Assembly (NCBI RefSeq): GCF_026427775.1 | Contig: NZ_CP044532.1 | Coordinates: forward strand, 3,100,001 to 3,164,000 | Source: Arthrobacter sp. CDRTa11 | Lineage (GTDB): Bacteria; Actinomycetota; Actinomycetes; Actinomycetales; Micrococcaceae | Direction of reading: 5' to 3' | DNA length: 64,000 nucleotides | In this document: positions 34,884 to 43,597 of the stretch, one piece after another | Layout: the number at the start of each line of letters is the position of its first letter | Position numbering within the stretch: position 1 is the first letter of the stretch | Notes under the pieces: generated by a model | The model's database searches: none | What the model saw: only the letters and a program-made list of their open reading frames with translations | What the model was told of the DNA's origin: nothing | Translations under genes and position numbers: made by a program

Positions 34884-35801
34884 GTGGTCAATCCCGTACA
34901 TCTGAAGACCCTCCTCGAGGTCACCCGGCTGGGCTCCTTCGCGGCCGCCGCTGCCAGGCTGGGCTACACCGCGTCCGCCGTTTCCCAGCAGATGACCGCC
35001 CTGGAAAGGGATACGGGGGTGGTCCTCTTCCAGCGCTCCGCCCGCAGCGTGGTGCCCACGGAGGCGGCCGTGGTGATGAGCCGGCATGCAGCCAAGGTAC
35101 TGACAGACATCGAGGCCCTGATGGCTGCGGCGTCCAAAGCCCAGGACGCCAGCCGCCAGGAACTCAGGCTGGGCATCTTTCCCAGCCTGGCCACATACGT
35201 ACTCCCCCGGATCCTGAAGAACCCCGCCTGGAAGGAACTCGGCATCGATCTCAGGGTCTCCGTGGCGGAACCCGCCCAGACCATCCAGGGCCTCCGGACC
35301 GGCGGAGAGCTGGACGTGGCGCTGGTCTTCCAGGTGGGCCAGTCCGGCCTGGCCTGGCCGCACACCATCAACCGGCAGTGGATCGGCGACGACAATTTCC
35401 GGGTGGTTCTTCCCAAGGGCTGGGGCTTCCGCACGGACGCCAAGGTCGCGGCAGACCATCTGTCCGAGATGCCCTGGATCATGCATCATCCCGGGACCAG
35501 CGATGCCGTTGTCATCGAGCGGCTGTTCGCCAGCTGCAACCTGCATCCCCGTGTGGTGGCCTACAGTGACGACTTCCACGCCAGCCTGGAAATGGCAGCC
35601 GCCGGACTCGGCGCCGCGCTGGTCCCGGAACTCGCCCTGCTTCACCGCCCGGCCGGCGTGGTGGTGCTGGACGTCCCCGAAATCCGCCTCGCCCGCAACG
35701 TTTTCGCGCTCCTCATCAACGAAACGAAAACGGCCCGGGTCCAGCTTTTTGTTGACCTGTTGGCTGAAACTCTGGCTGGTTTGGGAACTGCAGGGAAATA
35801 A
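34884..35801 (+). CDS. LysR-family transcriptional regulator
   Basis: A 305-residue LysR-type regulator. The helix-turn-helix is V-T-R-L-G-S-F-A-A-A-A-A-R-L-G-Y-T-A-S-A-V-S in the first 35 residues, and the effector domain starts near LRLGIFPSLATYVLPRIL. It begins with GTG, with an AGAAAG stretch upstream. The gene is not divergent from an obvious target: nrdH is divergent but 500 bases away, and a DUF2004 gene follows on the same strand after 46 bases. The target and effector are unknown. Confidence 0.87.
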   Translation: MVNPVHLKTLLEVTRLGSFAAAAARLGYTASAVSQQMTALERDTGVVLFQRSARSVVPTEAAVVMSRHAAKVLTDIEALMAAASKAQDASRQELRLGIFPSLATYVLPRILKNPAWKELGIDLRVSVAEPAQTIQGLRTGGELDVALVFQVGQSGLAWPHTINRQWIGDDNFRVVLPKGWGFRTDAKVAADHLSEMPWIMHHPGTSDAVVIERLFASCNLHPRVVAYSDDFHASLEMAAAGLGAALVPELALLHRPAGVVVLDVPEIRLARNVFALLINETKTARVQLFVDLLAETLAGLGTAGK

Positions 35802-35847
35802 TCCCGAATGCTGGAAATGCGCTGCTGTTGGGGTCTATGTTGAAGGT

Positions 35848-36354
35848 ATGAACAGGGTAGCGAGCCAGCACTTCGGCGAAATCGAGCTCAATCACGGCCG
35901 GGATCACAACATCGCCGCCAAACATGAACTGCGCGGCCATGAGCTGGAGCTCGACCTGAACATCAACGCGCACGACCACTTCGACGAAGCGGCCATGCAC
36001 AAGGTGGACTACCGTCTCCGCTATCTTCCCGAGCTCGTGGACGAGGTCCGGGAAATGATCGCGGAGGAGCTGGAGCAGGAAGGCACCAGCCCGCAGGAGT
36101 ACCTTCGTTTCCACTGCAACGCCCTCAAGGATGAACACCTGAAGAAAGTCTTCGGCGTTGAGGACCGCAGCCAGCTCACCAATGCCGTGTTCCTCAAAGC
36201 GCTCAAGCTTGGGCACGTGGGCATCTTCCCCGGCCAGCCCGAACGGTATTTCGTCCTGGACTTCACCCTTGGCGCGCATTTCACCGACGAAGTCTTGGTG
36301 GCGTCCGCGGATGAAGACGGTGTGGTGGACGACGAAATTCTCTGGGAGTCCTAG
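35848..36354 (+). CDS. DUF2004 protein
   Basis: A 168-residue protein resembling DUF2004, a family of acidic cytoplasmic proteins without known function. It starts at ATG 35848 with GAAGG upstream. Recognisable segments are HFGEIELNH near the N-terminus, HELELDLNINAHDHFDEAAM, and FVLDFTLGAHFTDEVLVASADEDGVVDDEILWES at the end. An upstream in-frame extension runs through the LysR gene and is rejected. Confidence 0.78.
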   Translation: MNRVASQHFGEIELNHGRDHNIAAKHELRGHELELDLNINAHDHFDEAAMHKVDYRLRYLPELVDEVREMIAEELEQEGTSPQEYLRFHCNALKDEHLKKVFGVEDRSQLTNAVFLKALKLGHVGIFPGQPERYFVLDFTLGAHFTDEVLVASADEDGVVDDEILWES

Positions 36355-36373
36355 AAACAACAGCTTAAAAAGC

Positions 36374-36420
36374 ACGACGCCGGCTGGTCACTTCAGGTGA
36401 ACAGCCGGCGTCGTACTTTG
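36374..36420. terminator. Bidirectional terminator between DUF2004 gene and metE
   Basis: ACGACGCCGGCTG (36374-36386) pairs with CAGCCGGCGTCGT (36402-36414). ACTTTG follows on the plus strand, and an A-rich stretch precedes it on the left, giving a T-run for minus-strand metE transcripts. Confidence 0.8.
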
Positions 36421-36460
36421 TTCAGTTATTGCTTTGTTCAGTTATTGCACTACTTGGCTG

Positions 36461-38803
36461 CTACTGCTTCGCTGCCTGCAGCAGGCCGGCGCGGACCGCC
36501 TTGGTGGCCTCAACGAGGTTGCGCAGGGACTCTTCGGTCTCGGCGTAGCCGCGGGTCTTCAGGCCGCAGTCCGGGTTGACCCAGAGCTGGCGGGACGGGA
36601 CGTGCTTGACTGCGGTGCTGAGCAGCTCCGTGACTTCCTGCTCGCCCGGAACGCGGGGCGAGTGGATGTCGTAGACGCCCGGACCAACGCCGCGGCCGAA
36701 GCCGTGGGACTCAAGGTCGTGGACAACCTCCATGCGTGAGCGTGCGGCCTCGATGGAGGTCACGTCAGCGTCCAGCCCATCGATGGCGTCGATGATGGCG
36801 CCGAATTCGGAGTAGCAAAGGTGGGTGTGGATCTGGGTGGCATCTGCGGCACCTGCGGTGGACAGGCGGAACGAGTTCACGGACCAGTCCAGGTAGGCGG
36901 CCTGATCGGCCTTGCGCAGCGGCAGCAGCTCGCGCAGGGCGGGCTCGTCCACCTGGATGACCTTGATGCCGGCAGCTTCGAGGTCTGAGATCTCGTCGCG
37001 CAGGGCCAGGCCAACCTGGTTTGCGGTCTCGCCCAGCGGCTGGTCATCGCGGACGAAGGACCAGGCCAGGATGGTGACCGGACCGGTGAGCATGCCCTTC
37101 ATGGGCTTGCTTGTCAGGGACTGAGCGTACTTGGCCCACTCCACCGTGATGGGGGCACTGCGGGTGACGTCGCCCCAGAGGATGGACGGGCGGGTGCAGC
37201 GTGAGCCGTAGGACTGGACCCAGCCATGCACCGTGACGTCGAAGCCTTCGAGGTTCTCGGCGAAGTACTGGACCATGTCGTTGCGCTCGGGCTCGCCGTG
37301 CACCAGGACGTCGTAACCCAGTTCTTCCTGCAGCTCCACAACGCGCTTGATCTCGTCCTTCATGAGCTGCTCGTACTGCTCGTTGGTGAGATCGCCCTTG
37401 TTGTTGCGGGCACGGGCGGAACGGATTTCGGACGTCTGCGGGAACGAGCCGATGGTGGTGGTGGGCAGCGGCGGCAGGTGCAGCGCTTCTTCCTGCGCAG
37501 CTTCGCGGACCGAGTACTCGGAGCGGCTGAAGTCGGCCGGGGTCAGGGCCGCGGTGCGGGCCCGAACGTCGGCGCGCTGGACGCCTTCGGCGGTGGCGCG
37601 GGAGGCAATGATGCGGGTGGCCTCGTCGATGGCCGGCTGGACAGCAGCCGCGTCGGTCAGCAGTCCTGCCAGGGTGGCAACTTCCACAGCCTTCTGGTCA
37701 GCGAACGCCAGCCAGCTGCGGAGCTGCTCGGACAGCTGGACCTCTTCGTCGACGTCGTGCGGGACATGCTGGGTGGAGGTGGAGGTGCTGATGGCCAGGG
37801 TAGCCACCGACTTCTGCAGCTCGGCGACCTTGTCCGCCGAGGCCTGCAGGTCGTTGCGCCAGATGTTGTGGCCATCCACCACACCCGCCACCAGGGTCTT
37901 GCTGCCCAAGGCCGACAGCTCGGCGGCAGCGGGAACGGCGCCCTTGAAGACGTCGATGTGGAGGGCGTCAATGCCGGTAGCGGCCAGGGTGCCGAACTGC
38001 TCGTTCAGCGCACCGTACGGGGTGGAAACGAACAGCTGCGGGCGGCTGGCCACAGCTGAAAGGACCTCGTATGAGCGGGCAACAGCGGCCTGGATCTCCC
38101 CGGCGGAGGTGTCCTGGTCGACAACCAGGGCGGGCTCGTCCAGCTGGAGCCAGCTTGCACCGGCGGCAGCCAGCTTCTCCAGCAGCGCGGTGTAGACCGG
38201 CAGGACATCCTCAAGGCGGGACAGCGGGCTGAAGCCGGCCGGGGCGTCGTCGGAAGCCTTGCTCAGCAGCAGGAAGGTGACCGGGCCCACGATGTATGGG
38301 CGGGTCTCTACGCCATTGGCCAGCGCGAACTCGAACTCTTCAACGATCCGGTTGGAGGTCAGCGCGAAGTTGGTTTCCGGGCCGATCTCCGGTACCAGGT
38401 AGTGGTAGTTGGTGTCGAACCACTTGGTCATTTCCAGCGGCTGCTCGTCCTTGGTGCCGCGGGCCAGGGTGAAGTACCCGTCAATGTCCAGCTGGCCCTC
38501 TGCGTTGAGCAGGTTACCGAAGCGCGCCGGCACCGCTCCCAGGTGGGCAACTGCGTCGAGCACCTGGTCGTAGTAGGAGAAGGTGCCCGGAACGGCGGCA
38601 GCCTCAGTCAGGCCCAGGCTCTGCAGGCGCTTGGCCGTGCCCAGCTGGATTTCCTTGGCAGCCGCGTCCAGTGATGCGGCGTCGATCTTGCCCGCCCAGT
38701 AGGCTTCGATGGCCTTCTTCAGTTCACGGCGGCGTCCGATGCGCGGGTAGCCGAGGATCGATGCGGCGGGAAATGCGGTGGCGGAAATGGTCTTTTCAGG
38801 CAT
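36461..38803 (-). CDS. metE: Cobalamin-independent methionine synthase
   Basis: A 780-residue MetE, which transfers the methyl group of 5-methyl-THF (polyglutamate) to homocysteine without B12. The N-terminal barrel starts GYPRIGRRRELKKAIEAYW. The C-terminal catalytic barrel carries LPTTTIGSFPQT, W-V-Q-S-Y-G-S-R-C, and the zinc ligands in I-H-T-H-L-C-Y-S-E-F and N-P-D-C-G-L-K-T-R. The ATG at 38803 is standard; an upstream frame adds 35 unrelated residues. It follows metF by 137 bases and probably shares its transcript. Confidence 0.95.
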   Translation of the reverse strand: MPEKTISATAFPAASILGYPRIGRRRELKKAIEAYWAGKIDAASLDAAAKEIQLGTAKRLQSLGLTEAAAVPGTFSYYDQVLDAVAHLGAVPARFGNLLNAEGQLDIDGYFTLARGTKDEQPLEMTKWFDTNYHYLVPEIGPETNFALTSNRIVEEFEFALANGVETRPYIVGPVTFLLLSKASDDAPAGFSPLSRLEDVLPVYTALLEKLAAAGASWLQLDEPALVVDQDTSAGEIQAAVARSYEVLSAVASRPQLFVSTPYGALNEQFGTLAATGIDALHIDVFKGAVPAAAELSALGSKTLVAGVVDGHNIWRNDLQASADKVAELQKSVATLAISTSTSTQHVPHDVDEEVQLSEQLRSWLAFADQKAVEVATLAGLLTDAAAVQPAIDEATRIIASRATAEGVQRADVRARTAALTPADFSRSEYSVREAAQEEALHLPPLPTTTIGSFPQTSEIRSARARNNKGDLTNEQYEQLMKDEIKRVVELQEELGYDVLVHGEPERNDMVQYFAENLEGFDVTVHGWVQSYGSRCTRPSILWGDVTRSAPITVEWAKYAQSLTSKPMKGMLTGPVTILAWSFVRDDQPLGETANQVGLALRDEISDLEAAGIKVIQVDEPALRELLPLRKADQAAYLDWSVNSFRLSTAGAADATQIHTHLCYSEFGAIIDAIDGLDADVTSIEAARSRMEVVHDLESHGFGRGVGPGVYDIHSPRVPGEQEVTELLSTAVKHVPSRQLWVNPDCGLKTRGYAETEESLRNLVEATKAVRAGLLQAAKQ

Positions 38804-38868
38804 GGGTGATTCCTTCAAGTGTTTGTGGAAGCTTGAATGTTCTGGCGAATGATCGAATGTCAGCTGCA

Positions 38869-38900
38869 GCTGATCAGCAGGCGCGCTGATCAGCAGGCGC
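38869..38900. repeat. Tandem 16-nt duplication in metF-metE gap
   Basis: GCTGATCAGCAGGCGC occurs twice in tandem (38869-38884 and 38885-38900), followed by several AGCTGG words up to about 38960. This looks like slipped-strand duplication in the spacer; no function is evident. Confidence 0.8.
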
Positions 38901-38940
38901 GTTGGCAAGCTGGTGCGCTGGCCAGCTGGCGACTCGGGGG

Positions 38941-39942
38941 CTAGCTGGCGAGCTGGCGCCGGGCGATGGCGCTTCGGCGGCTGGCTGAGCGGGAATGGCG
39001 TGGAAGATCCAGCTTGTCCAGCACCTCCAACGCGCTTTGGTGTTCGTTGAACGTGTAGAGGTGGATTCCCTGCGCACCGGCGTCGAGGGCGGCTTTGGCC
39101 AGATCCACCGTGGCCCGGACGCCCACTTTGAGCCTCTCGGCGTCGGTGTCCGCAGAAGCGAGGCGGGCAAGGAGTTCCGGTGCCGGCTCTACGCCGCTGA
39201 GTTCACCCAGCCGGTTGACCCTGCGCAGGCTGGTGAATGGCATCACGCCCGGGATAATCGGGATGGTGACCCCGGCACGGCGGGCCCGGCGAAGGAGGTC
39301 CGCGTACTGCTCAGCGCGGAAGAAGACCTGGGTGATGGCGAAGTCGGCGCCGGAGCGCTGCTTGGCAAGCAACACCTCCACGTCGTGGTCCTCGGTGGGC
39401 GATTCCGGGTGACGGGTGGGGTAGGCAGCCACGCCAACGGCGATTTTGCCGGCGCACAGCAATGCTGAACGGCGCTGCTCCACGCGGCGGATGAGCTCGA
39501 TCAGGTCCTGGGCGTAGCGAAGTGAGCCGACAACCGGCGGTGAGCCATCCTGCGGACGGTCACCGCGCAGCGCCAGGATGCCGCGCACACCGGTGTCCAG
39601 CAGGTCACCGATGATCTCCGCCAGTTCCTCGGGCGTGTTGCCCACACAGGTCAGGTGGGCCACCGGCCGGAGCGTGGTTTCCAGCAGGAGCCGGTGAATG
39701 AGCTGGACGGCGGTGTCCCGGTTTGAGCCACCGGCACCATATGTAACGGAGACGTAGTCCGGGTCCGTAGTCTCCAGTTCCCGAATGGTGTTCCAGAGGG
39801 ACTCTGCCGAGGCCGGAGAGCGTGGCGGAAAGAGTTCGTAGGAGAGCGCCACAGGAGTGGCGGTGTCCGATAGATTTGGGTGCGCTTCAATAAGGCTTGG
39901 GGGTGACATTTGCGTCCTTGGCTTTGGATCGTTGTTAGCCAC
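38941..39942 (-). CDS. metF: Methylenetetrahydrofolate reductase
   Basis: A 333-residue MetF, which makes the 5-methyl-THF used by MetE. The barrel starts S-Y-E-L-F-P-P-R with the catalytic glutamate, then VSVTYGAGGSNRD, H-L-T-C-V-G, ILALRGDRPQDG, FAITQVFFRAEQY, IPIIPGVMP, and ends HLYTFNEHQSALEVLDKL. The last 15 residues (SASRRSAIARRQLAS) are a basic tail encoded by the repetitive spacer sequence. It heads the metF-metE pair. A cobalamin-riboswitch-like element lies upstream but on the opposite strand. Confidence 0.94.
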   Translation of the reverse strand: MANNDPKPRTQMSPPSLIEAHPNLSDTATPVALSYELFPPRSPASAESLWNTIRELETTDPDYVSVTYGAGGSNRDTAVQLIHRLLLETTLRPVAHLTCVGNTPEELAEIIGDLLDTGVRGILALRGDRPQDGSPPVVGSLRYAQDLIELIRRVEQRRSALLCAGKIAVGVAAYPTRHPESPTEDHDVEVLLAKQRSGADFAITQVFFRAEQYADLLRRARRAGVTIPIIPGVMPFTSLRRVNRLGELSGVEPAPELLARLASADTDAERLKVGVRATVDLAKAALDAGAQGIHLYTFNEHQSALEVLDKLDLPRHSRSASRRSAIARRQLAS

Positions 39943-39952
39943 CGGTCAGCAG

Positions 39953-40072
39953 ATGTGACGGTAGGCCGGCAATGAATTGAGTTTGGGGAACACGGAAAAA
40001 CTCCACAGGGACGCAGCCGCGACTGTTACGCCTGTCATGAAGTGTTTCCGTGAGCAAATGTCAGGCCCACAT
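39953..40072 (+). promoter_or_regulatory. Cobalamin-riboswitch-like element with no gene behind it
   Basis: Reading the plus strand, conserved cobalamin-aptamer words appear in order: GGGGAACACGG, AAAACTCC, then GACGCAGCCGCGACTGTTA (equivalent of CCCGCaACUGUaA), and a B12-box-like AATGTCAGGCCCAC. ATGTG (39953-39957) can pair with CACAT (40068-40072) as the closing helix. The internal GGGAAG arm is not evident, so it would be a short variant. The minus strand, where metF lies, does not fit. On the plus strand no gene follows before the 3' end of the minus-strand vWA operon at 40250. A GTTAC-CTCG-GTAAC hairpin lies at about 40113-40126. Confidence 0.6.
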
Positions 40073-40249
40073 GGGGGCACCCACACCCTCCAGAGCGGAG
40101 GATCGCTGACACGTTACCTCGGTAACTTGCTTAGAACTCTATGAGCCGCGGGAAGAGCGTTCAAGTTGGCCACCGAATTAAGACGCAGTTTTACGCTCTA
40201 TTTCGGAGAAGGACAGAATATTGTTCGCCGACGACGGCGGGAGGTCCAG

Positions 40250-41059
40250 CTACCATGGCCGGTCCGGTCCCGGTCCGTAGTCATCGTCGCGGAGATATTC
40301 GTCCCGTTCCTTGCCGTCACTGCGCTGGCGCTGGGATTCCCGGGTGCTGTCCTTGAGCTGTTCGAGTTGGGTTTCGCTTCCCGCATCAGGCTCCGACGGC
40401 GGCTGGCCGGCGTCAGTCCCGGGCTGTTGCGGCTGGCTGTTCCCGTCTTTTGCCTCCTCTGATTTCTGCTTGAGCCGCTGTTCTGCCTGTTCCAGCTTCT
40501 GCCCGGCGTCGGCGGCGGCGTCTCCAGCGGCGTCCCCACCGGCTTCTCCCCCGGCTTCTCCGGCCCCTGCTGCGGGCGGGAAGCAGCCCTCGGGAGCGCC
40601 ATCCACCACGGCGAGTCCATCGTCGAACAGCTTTCCGGCCGCGCCGGTGTCCTCTGCCGCGAGCCGGGCATCACCCAGCCGTTCAATGCTCAGCACCAGG
40701 TTGACCCGGATCACGCATTCGTCGTCGGGTGCGGCCTGGGCGAGGGCCTCTTCGAAGCGTTGGCGTGCACCGGTGAAATCCCCTGCCAGGACAAGCGCGT
40801 CACCCTCGGCGAAGGGCGCCTTGTGGGTTTCAAAAAAGTTGGCGGTCCGCAGTCCCGCCGCCGCTGCCGCCACTGCCTCACTGTCACGGGCGTCAAAAGC
40901 ATGGGCAGCAGCACCGGCCAGGTACCCGGCAGTGATGAGCTTGGCCGCGAGGCACAGCCCCAACAGAACGGGCAACCCGGACCAGACCAGGAGCCGCCGC
41001 CTGCGCCGCCGCAGCCCGCCGACGGGGCCGCCGACGGGGCCGCCAGTTCGATGGATCAT
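40250..41059 (-). CDS. Membrane protein with TPR-like region, last gene of MoxR-vWA operon
   Basis: A 269-residue protein with one N-terminal transmembrane segment (VWSGLPVLLGLCLAAKLITAGYLAG), a TPR-like helical region (AEGDALVLAGDFTGARQRFEEALAQAAPDDECVIRVNLVLSIERLGDARLAA) and a long Gly/Ala then Gln/Glu-rich acidic disordered tail. The position matches the TPR-containing BatB/BatE-type component of aerotolerance-like operons. The start is ATG 41059, whose ATGA overlaps the stop of the upstream vWA gene. The exact role is unknown. Confidence 0.78.
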   Translation of the reverse strand: MIHRTGGPVGGPVGGLRRRRRRLLVWSGLPVLLGLCLAAKLITAGYLAGAAAHAFDARDSEAVAAAAAGLRTANFFETHKAPFAEGDALVLAGDFTGARQRFEEALAQAAPDDECVIRVNLVLSIERLGDARLAAEDTGAAGKLFDDGLAVVDGAPEGCFPPAAGAGEAGGEAGGDAAGDAAADAGQKLEQAEQRLKQKSEEAKDGNSQPQQPGTDAGQPPSEPDAGSETQLEQLKDSTRESQRQRSDGKERDEYLRDDDYGPGPDRPW

Positions 41060-42111
41060 TTCAGGCCCCCCTGTGCCGGCCGCAGCTGCCTCCACTGCCG
41101 CAGCACCAGCGCCGACTCCCTGATCGCCAGCAGCGCAGCGAGCGCGGCAAGGCCCCAATAGAGTTCGGTCCGCCCCTCCAGGCTGCCGTCCTCCGGCGCC
41201 CGCTGCAGCGTTCCGGGTTCGGCCCCCGTCATCATGGGACCGGAAGGATCGCCTGCCGAACGGTGGACGTACGGCACACCCAGCTGGCCCGCAATGTCCC
41301 GCAGCCGGTCCTCATCGATGACGGAGACCGCATCCTTCCTGGTGTCCCCGCTGCGGTCCTGGATGTAGGCTGATCCGCCGTCGGAGTCCTGCCCCATGCC
41401 GCGTCCGGTGTTCTCCTTCATCCGGCCTCCTTCCCGTGTGCCGTAACCCAGCACCGCTCCCCCGTCTATCAGCCCGTCTTCCACCCTGATGGGCGCGGGG
41501 GCCTTGGCGCTTGTCTGCTCACCGTCTCCCAGGTAGAAGACGATCCGTGGTCGGTGCGGATGGCTGTCGCGGGCGGCCTGGAGCCGTTCGGTGAGCAGGG
41601 TACCGGCCACCGTGACGCTGCTGCCCTTGGCATAGTCAGTCACTTGCGGCTCCAGGACAGTCACCAGGGTGTCCAGGGCGGTGGTGTCGGTAGTCAGCGG
41701 CATCCGGACTGTGGCGTTGTTGTCAAAGGTGATCAGGGCGAAACGCGCTCCGGCCAGTTCCTCCGCGATGGCCAGGATGTCCCGGCGCACCCCGTCCAGC
41801 CGCGGGGCTGAATCCCCGTAGTCCTCTGCCACGATGCTGCTGGTGGTGTCCACAACAAAGAAGACGTTAACGTCCGTTGTTGCCGCCCCTGCCGATCCGC
41901 CGGGGACACCGGGACGCAGGGCAGCTGCCAGCAGCAACAGCACCAATGCGCTCCTGAACAGCCAGTCCCGCAGCTGGACGCCCGCCAGTTTCTCCCGGAC
42001 AGCACGGGGCTGCTGCCTGCCGGCACGGACCAGCCTCCAGCCCAGGAAGAGCAACGCCACGGCGATAACTGGCCCCAGGATCCACCATGGCAAAATCGGT
42101 TGCAGGGTCAT
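41056..42111 (-). CDS. vWA-domain membrane protein 2
   Basis: A 351-residue protein with an N-terminal hydrophobic segment (ILGPVIAVALLFLGW), a second near residues 50-66, a von Willebrand factor A domain from about residue 80 and a C-terminal transmembrane helix (LYWGLAALAALLAIRESALVL). The metal site reads V-V-D-T-T-S-S, a D-x-S-x-S variant with Thr at the first hydroxyl position, with later LITFDNN and FYLGDGEQT. Such BatA/BatB-type proteins work with MoxR ATPases in protein-complex assembly at the membrane. It overlaps both neighbours by four bases. Confidence 0.85.
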   Translation of the reverse strand: MTLQPILPWWILGPVIAVALLFLGWRLVRAGRQQPRAVREKLAGVQLRDWLFRSALVLLLLAAALRPGVPGGSAGAATTDVNVFFVVDTTSSIVAEDYGDSAPRLDGVRRDILAIAEELAGARFALITFDNNATVRMPLTTDTTALDTLVTVLEPQVTDYAKGSSVTVAGTLLTERLQAARDSHPHRPRIVFYLGDGEQTSAKAPAPIRVEDGLIDGGAVLGYGTREGGRMKENTGRGMGQDSDGGSAYIQDRSGDTRKDAVSVIDEDRLRDIAGQLGVPYVHRSAGDPSGPMMTGAEPGTLQRAPEDGSLEGRTELYWGLAALAALLAIRESALVLRQWRQLRPAQGGLK

Positions 42112-43136
42112 GGCCTCAGCCTCCAGGATGCCCCGGCCAGCACCAGGCCGGACAGCAGGGCCAGCGCCAGGGGAACGTCCGGAAGGTCCGTCACCACAGC
42201 ACGGGGCGCACCCTGCATCGCTGCGGCTTCCGTTTGCTGGACTGTCCGGACGATGTCCGCCACGGCCTCGGGGCTGTCCAGCGCGTGATAGGAGCCCCCG
42301 GTGGCCTCCGCGGCAACCCTGAGTTGGGCACCGGGCTGTTCGGGGTCGGTGCCGTAATCGAAGTCACCGGGGTTCAGTGCATAGACGCGGACGCCCTTCT
42401 CCCGCGCCAGCGCACCGGCCTGCTCCAGGGTGAAGATGGGCTCGCCGGACAGGAAGTTGTCCGTGGCCAGCACCACCGACCGCGAGCGCTGTGAGGCCCT
42501 CTGGTCCGGGTCCTGGGCAGCGGTGGCATTCTGGGCTTTGCCCGCGCCGGGAAAGCCTTCGACGCAGGAGGCCAGCCCATCGCCGATCAGCGACGAGCCG
42601 CGTCCGTTCCAGGTGCCCTCCAGGAAGGTTGAGCTGCCGGCTGTCCCGTCAAAGGCGTCGCGGGCCAGTTTCAGCTGTTCCTGGACGTATGTGTAGTCGT
42701 CCGTCAGTGGAAACACCTGTATGGCGCTGCTGTCAAAGATGGTGAGCCCGATCCGTTCGCCGTCGAATTCCCGCGCCAGTTCCCCGAAGACGTCCACCAC
42801 GGCCGCGTCGGCGCTGCTCATGGAGCCAGAGGCGTCCAGGCACAGCATGATGTCGCGGTTGCGCTGCTCCGGGCGGATGGTGGTCAGTTCAACAGGCCTG
42901 GCCGCTGCGGTTACGGCCGACACCAGCAAGGTGATGCCGGCGGCGGCGGCGACAATTAGCCAGCGTCGGTGCCGTCGGAGGGCTGCCTGGTACTCGGGCA
43001 GCGCCGTGAGGCGGTCAGCGTTGGCGACCGGCCGCCGTCGTGCGTTGTCCCCTGAACCGGCCCGGAAAGCCAGCCAGCCTCCGACGGCGGCAGCGGCCAC
43101 CGCTGCGGGGACCATCCACCAGAACATCAGTTCCAC
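42108..43136 (-). CDS. vWA-domain membrane protein 1
   Basis: A 342-residue BatA-like protein. It has two N-terminal transmembrane helices (residues about 7-26 and 60-80), a vWA domain with a canonical metal-binding site L-D-A-S-G-S-M-S near residue 100, the GLTIFDSSA strand and the AVVLATDNF segment, and a final hydrophobic helix (VPLALALLSGLVLAGASWRL). Its start overlaps the end of the upstream gene by ten bases and its stop overlaps the next start by four, so translation of the set is coupled. Confidence 0.88.
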   Translation of the reverse strand: MELMFWWMVPAAVAAAAVGGWLAFRAGSGDNARRRPVANADRLTALPEYQAALRRHRRWLIVAAAAGITLLVSAVTAAARPVELTTIRPEQRNRDIMLCLDASGSMSSADAAVVDVFGELAREFDGERIGLTIFDSSAIQVFPLTDDYTYVQEQLKLARDAFDGTAGSSTFLEGTWNGRGSSLIGDGLASCVEGFPGAGKAQNATAAQDPDQRASQRSRSVVLATDNFLSGEPIFTLEQAGALAREKGVRVYALNPGDFDYGTDPEQPGAQLRVAAEATGGSYHALDSPEAVADIVRTVQQTEAAAMQGAPRAVVTDLPDVPLALALLSGLVLAGASWRLRP

Positions 43137-43597
43137 AACCGCACCGCCTCGCGGGCAGACTCAGCAGAGCGGGCAACGGGCGGCAGCGGCCCGGGCCCGA
43201 ACTCCCCCGGATAGATCCGGCTGACGGCGTGGGCGGCCACGGGCAGCGGGTGCCGCTGCAGCTCTGCAAGGGTCATCCTGGGGGCGTCCACGCCCGTGAC
43301 GTCCCGCACGAATTTCCGTACGAGGAGGCTGAGCTCCTGGTGCGATTCCCTGGCGGTCAGCAGGCCGGCCTCAGCGTCGGCTGCCACGGCGTCGATCCGC
43401 TGCAGGTATGCCTCCTTGAGTACGGCAACATCCGACGGCGGCGTGAACCGCGGCGCTTCGGGCTGCCGGCGGGGTTGCCGGGTGCTGAGGAAAACCCAGG
43501 CGTACCAGCCCAAGACGAGTGCCAGCAGCGCGACGCCAAGCCACATCCACACCGGGCTGTACTGGAGGGGCGGATAGAAGCCGGAATCATCCTGCAC
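43127..43597 (-). CDS. Small membrane protein of MoxR operon (DUF4381-like)
   Basis: A 156-residue protein with one transmembrane segment (MWLGVALLALVLGWYAWVFLS) and a cytoplasmic helical region (LKEAYLQRIDAVAADAEAGLLTARESHQELSLLVRKFVRDVTGVDAPRMTLAELQRH). This matches the small DUF4381-type partner usually found between DUF58 and vWA genes. The function is unknown. It overlaps the DUF58 gene by 11 bases. Confidence 0.8.
   Translation of the reverse strand: MQDDSGFYPPLQYSPVWMWLGVALLALVLGWYAWVFLSTRQPRRQPEAPRFTPPSDVAVLKEAYLQRIDAVAADAEAGLLTARESHQELSLLVRKFVRDVTGVDAPRMTLAELQRHPLPVAAHAVSRIYPGEFGPGPLPPVARSAESAREAVRLWN

Noticed and set aside
39943..40140. SAM or cobalamin riboswitch on the minus strand controlling metF-metE
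   Set aside because: The conserved words fit the cobalamin aptamer only when read on the plus strand, and no SAM-I or SAM-IV core was found on the minus strand.
40141..40356. A 71-codon frame downstream of the cobalamin-like element on the plus strand
   Set aside because: No ribosome binding site, an Arg/Cys/Pro-rich translation with no domain, and it overlaps the 3' end of the TPR-like gene. It is not a credible riboswitch target.
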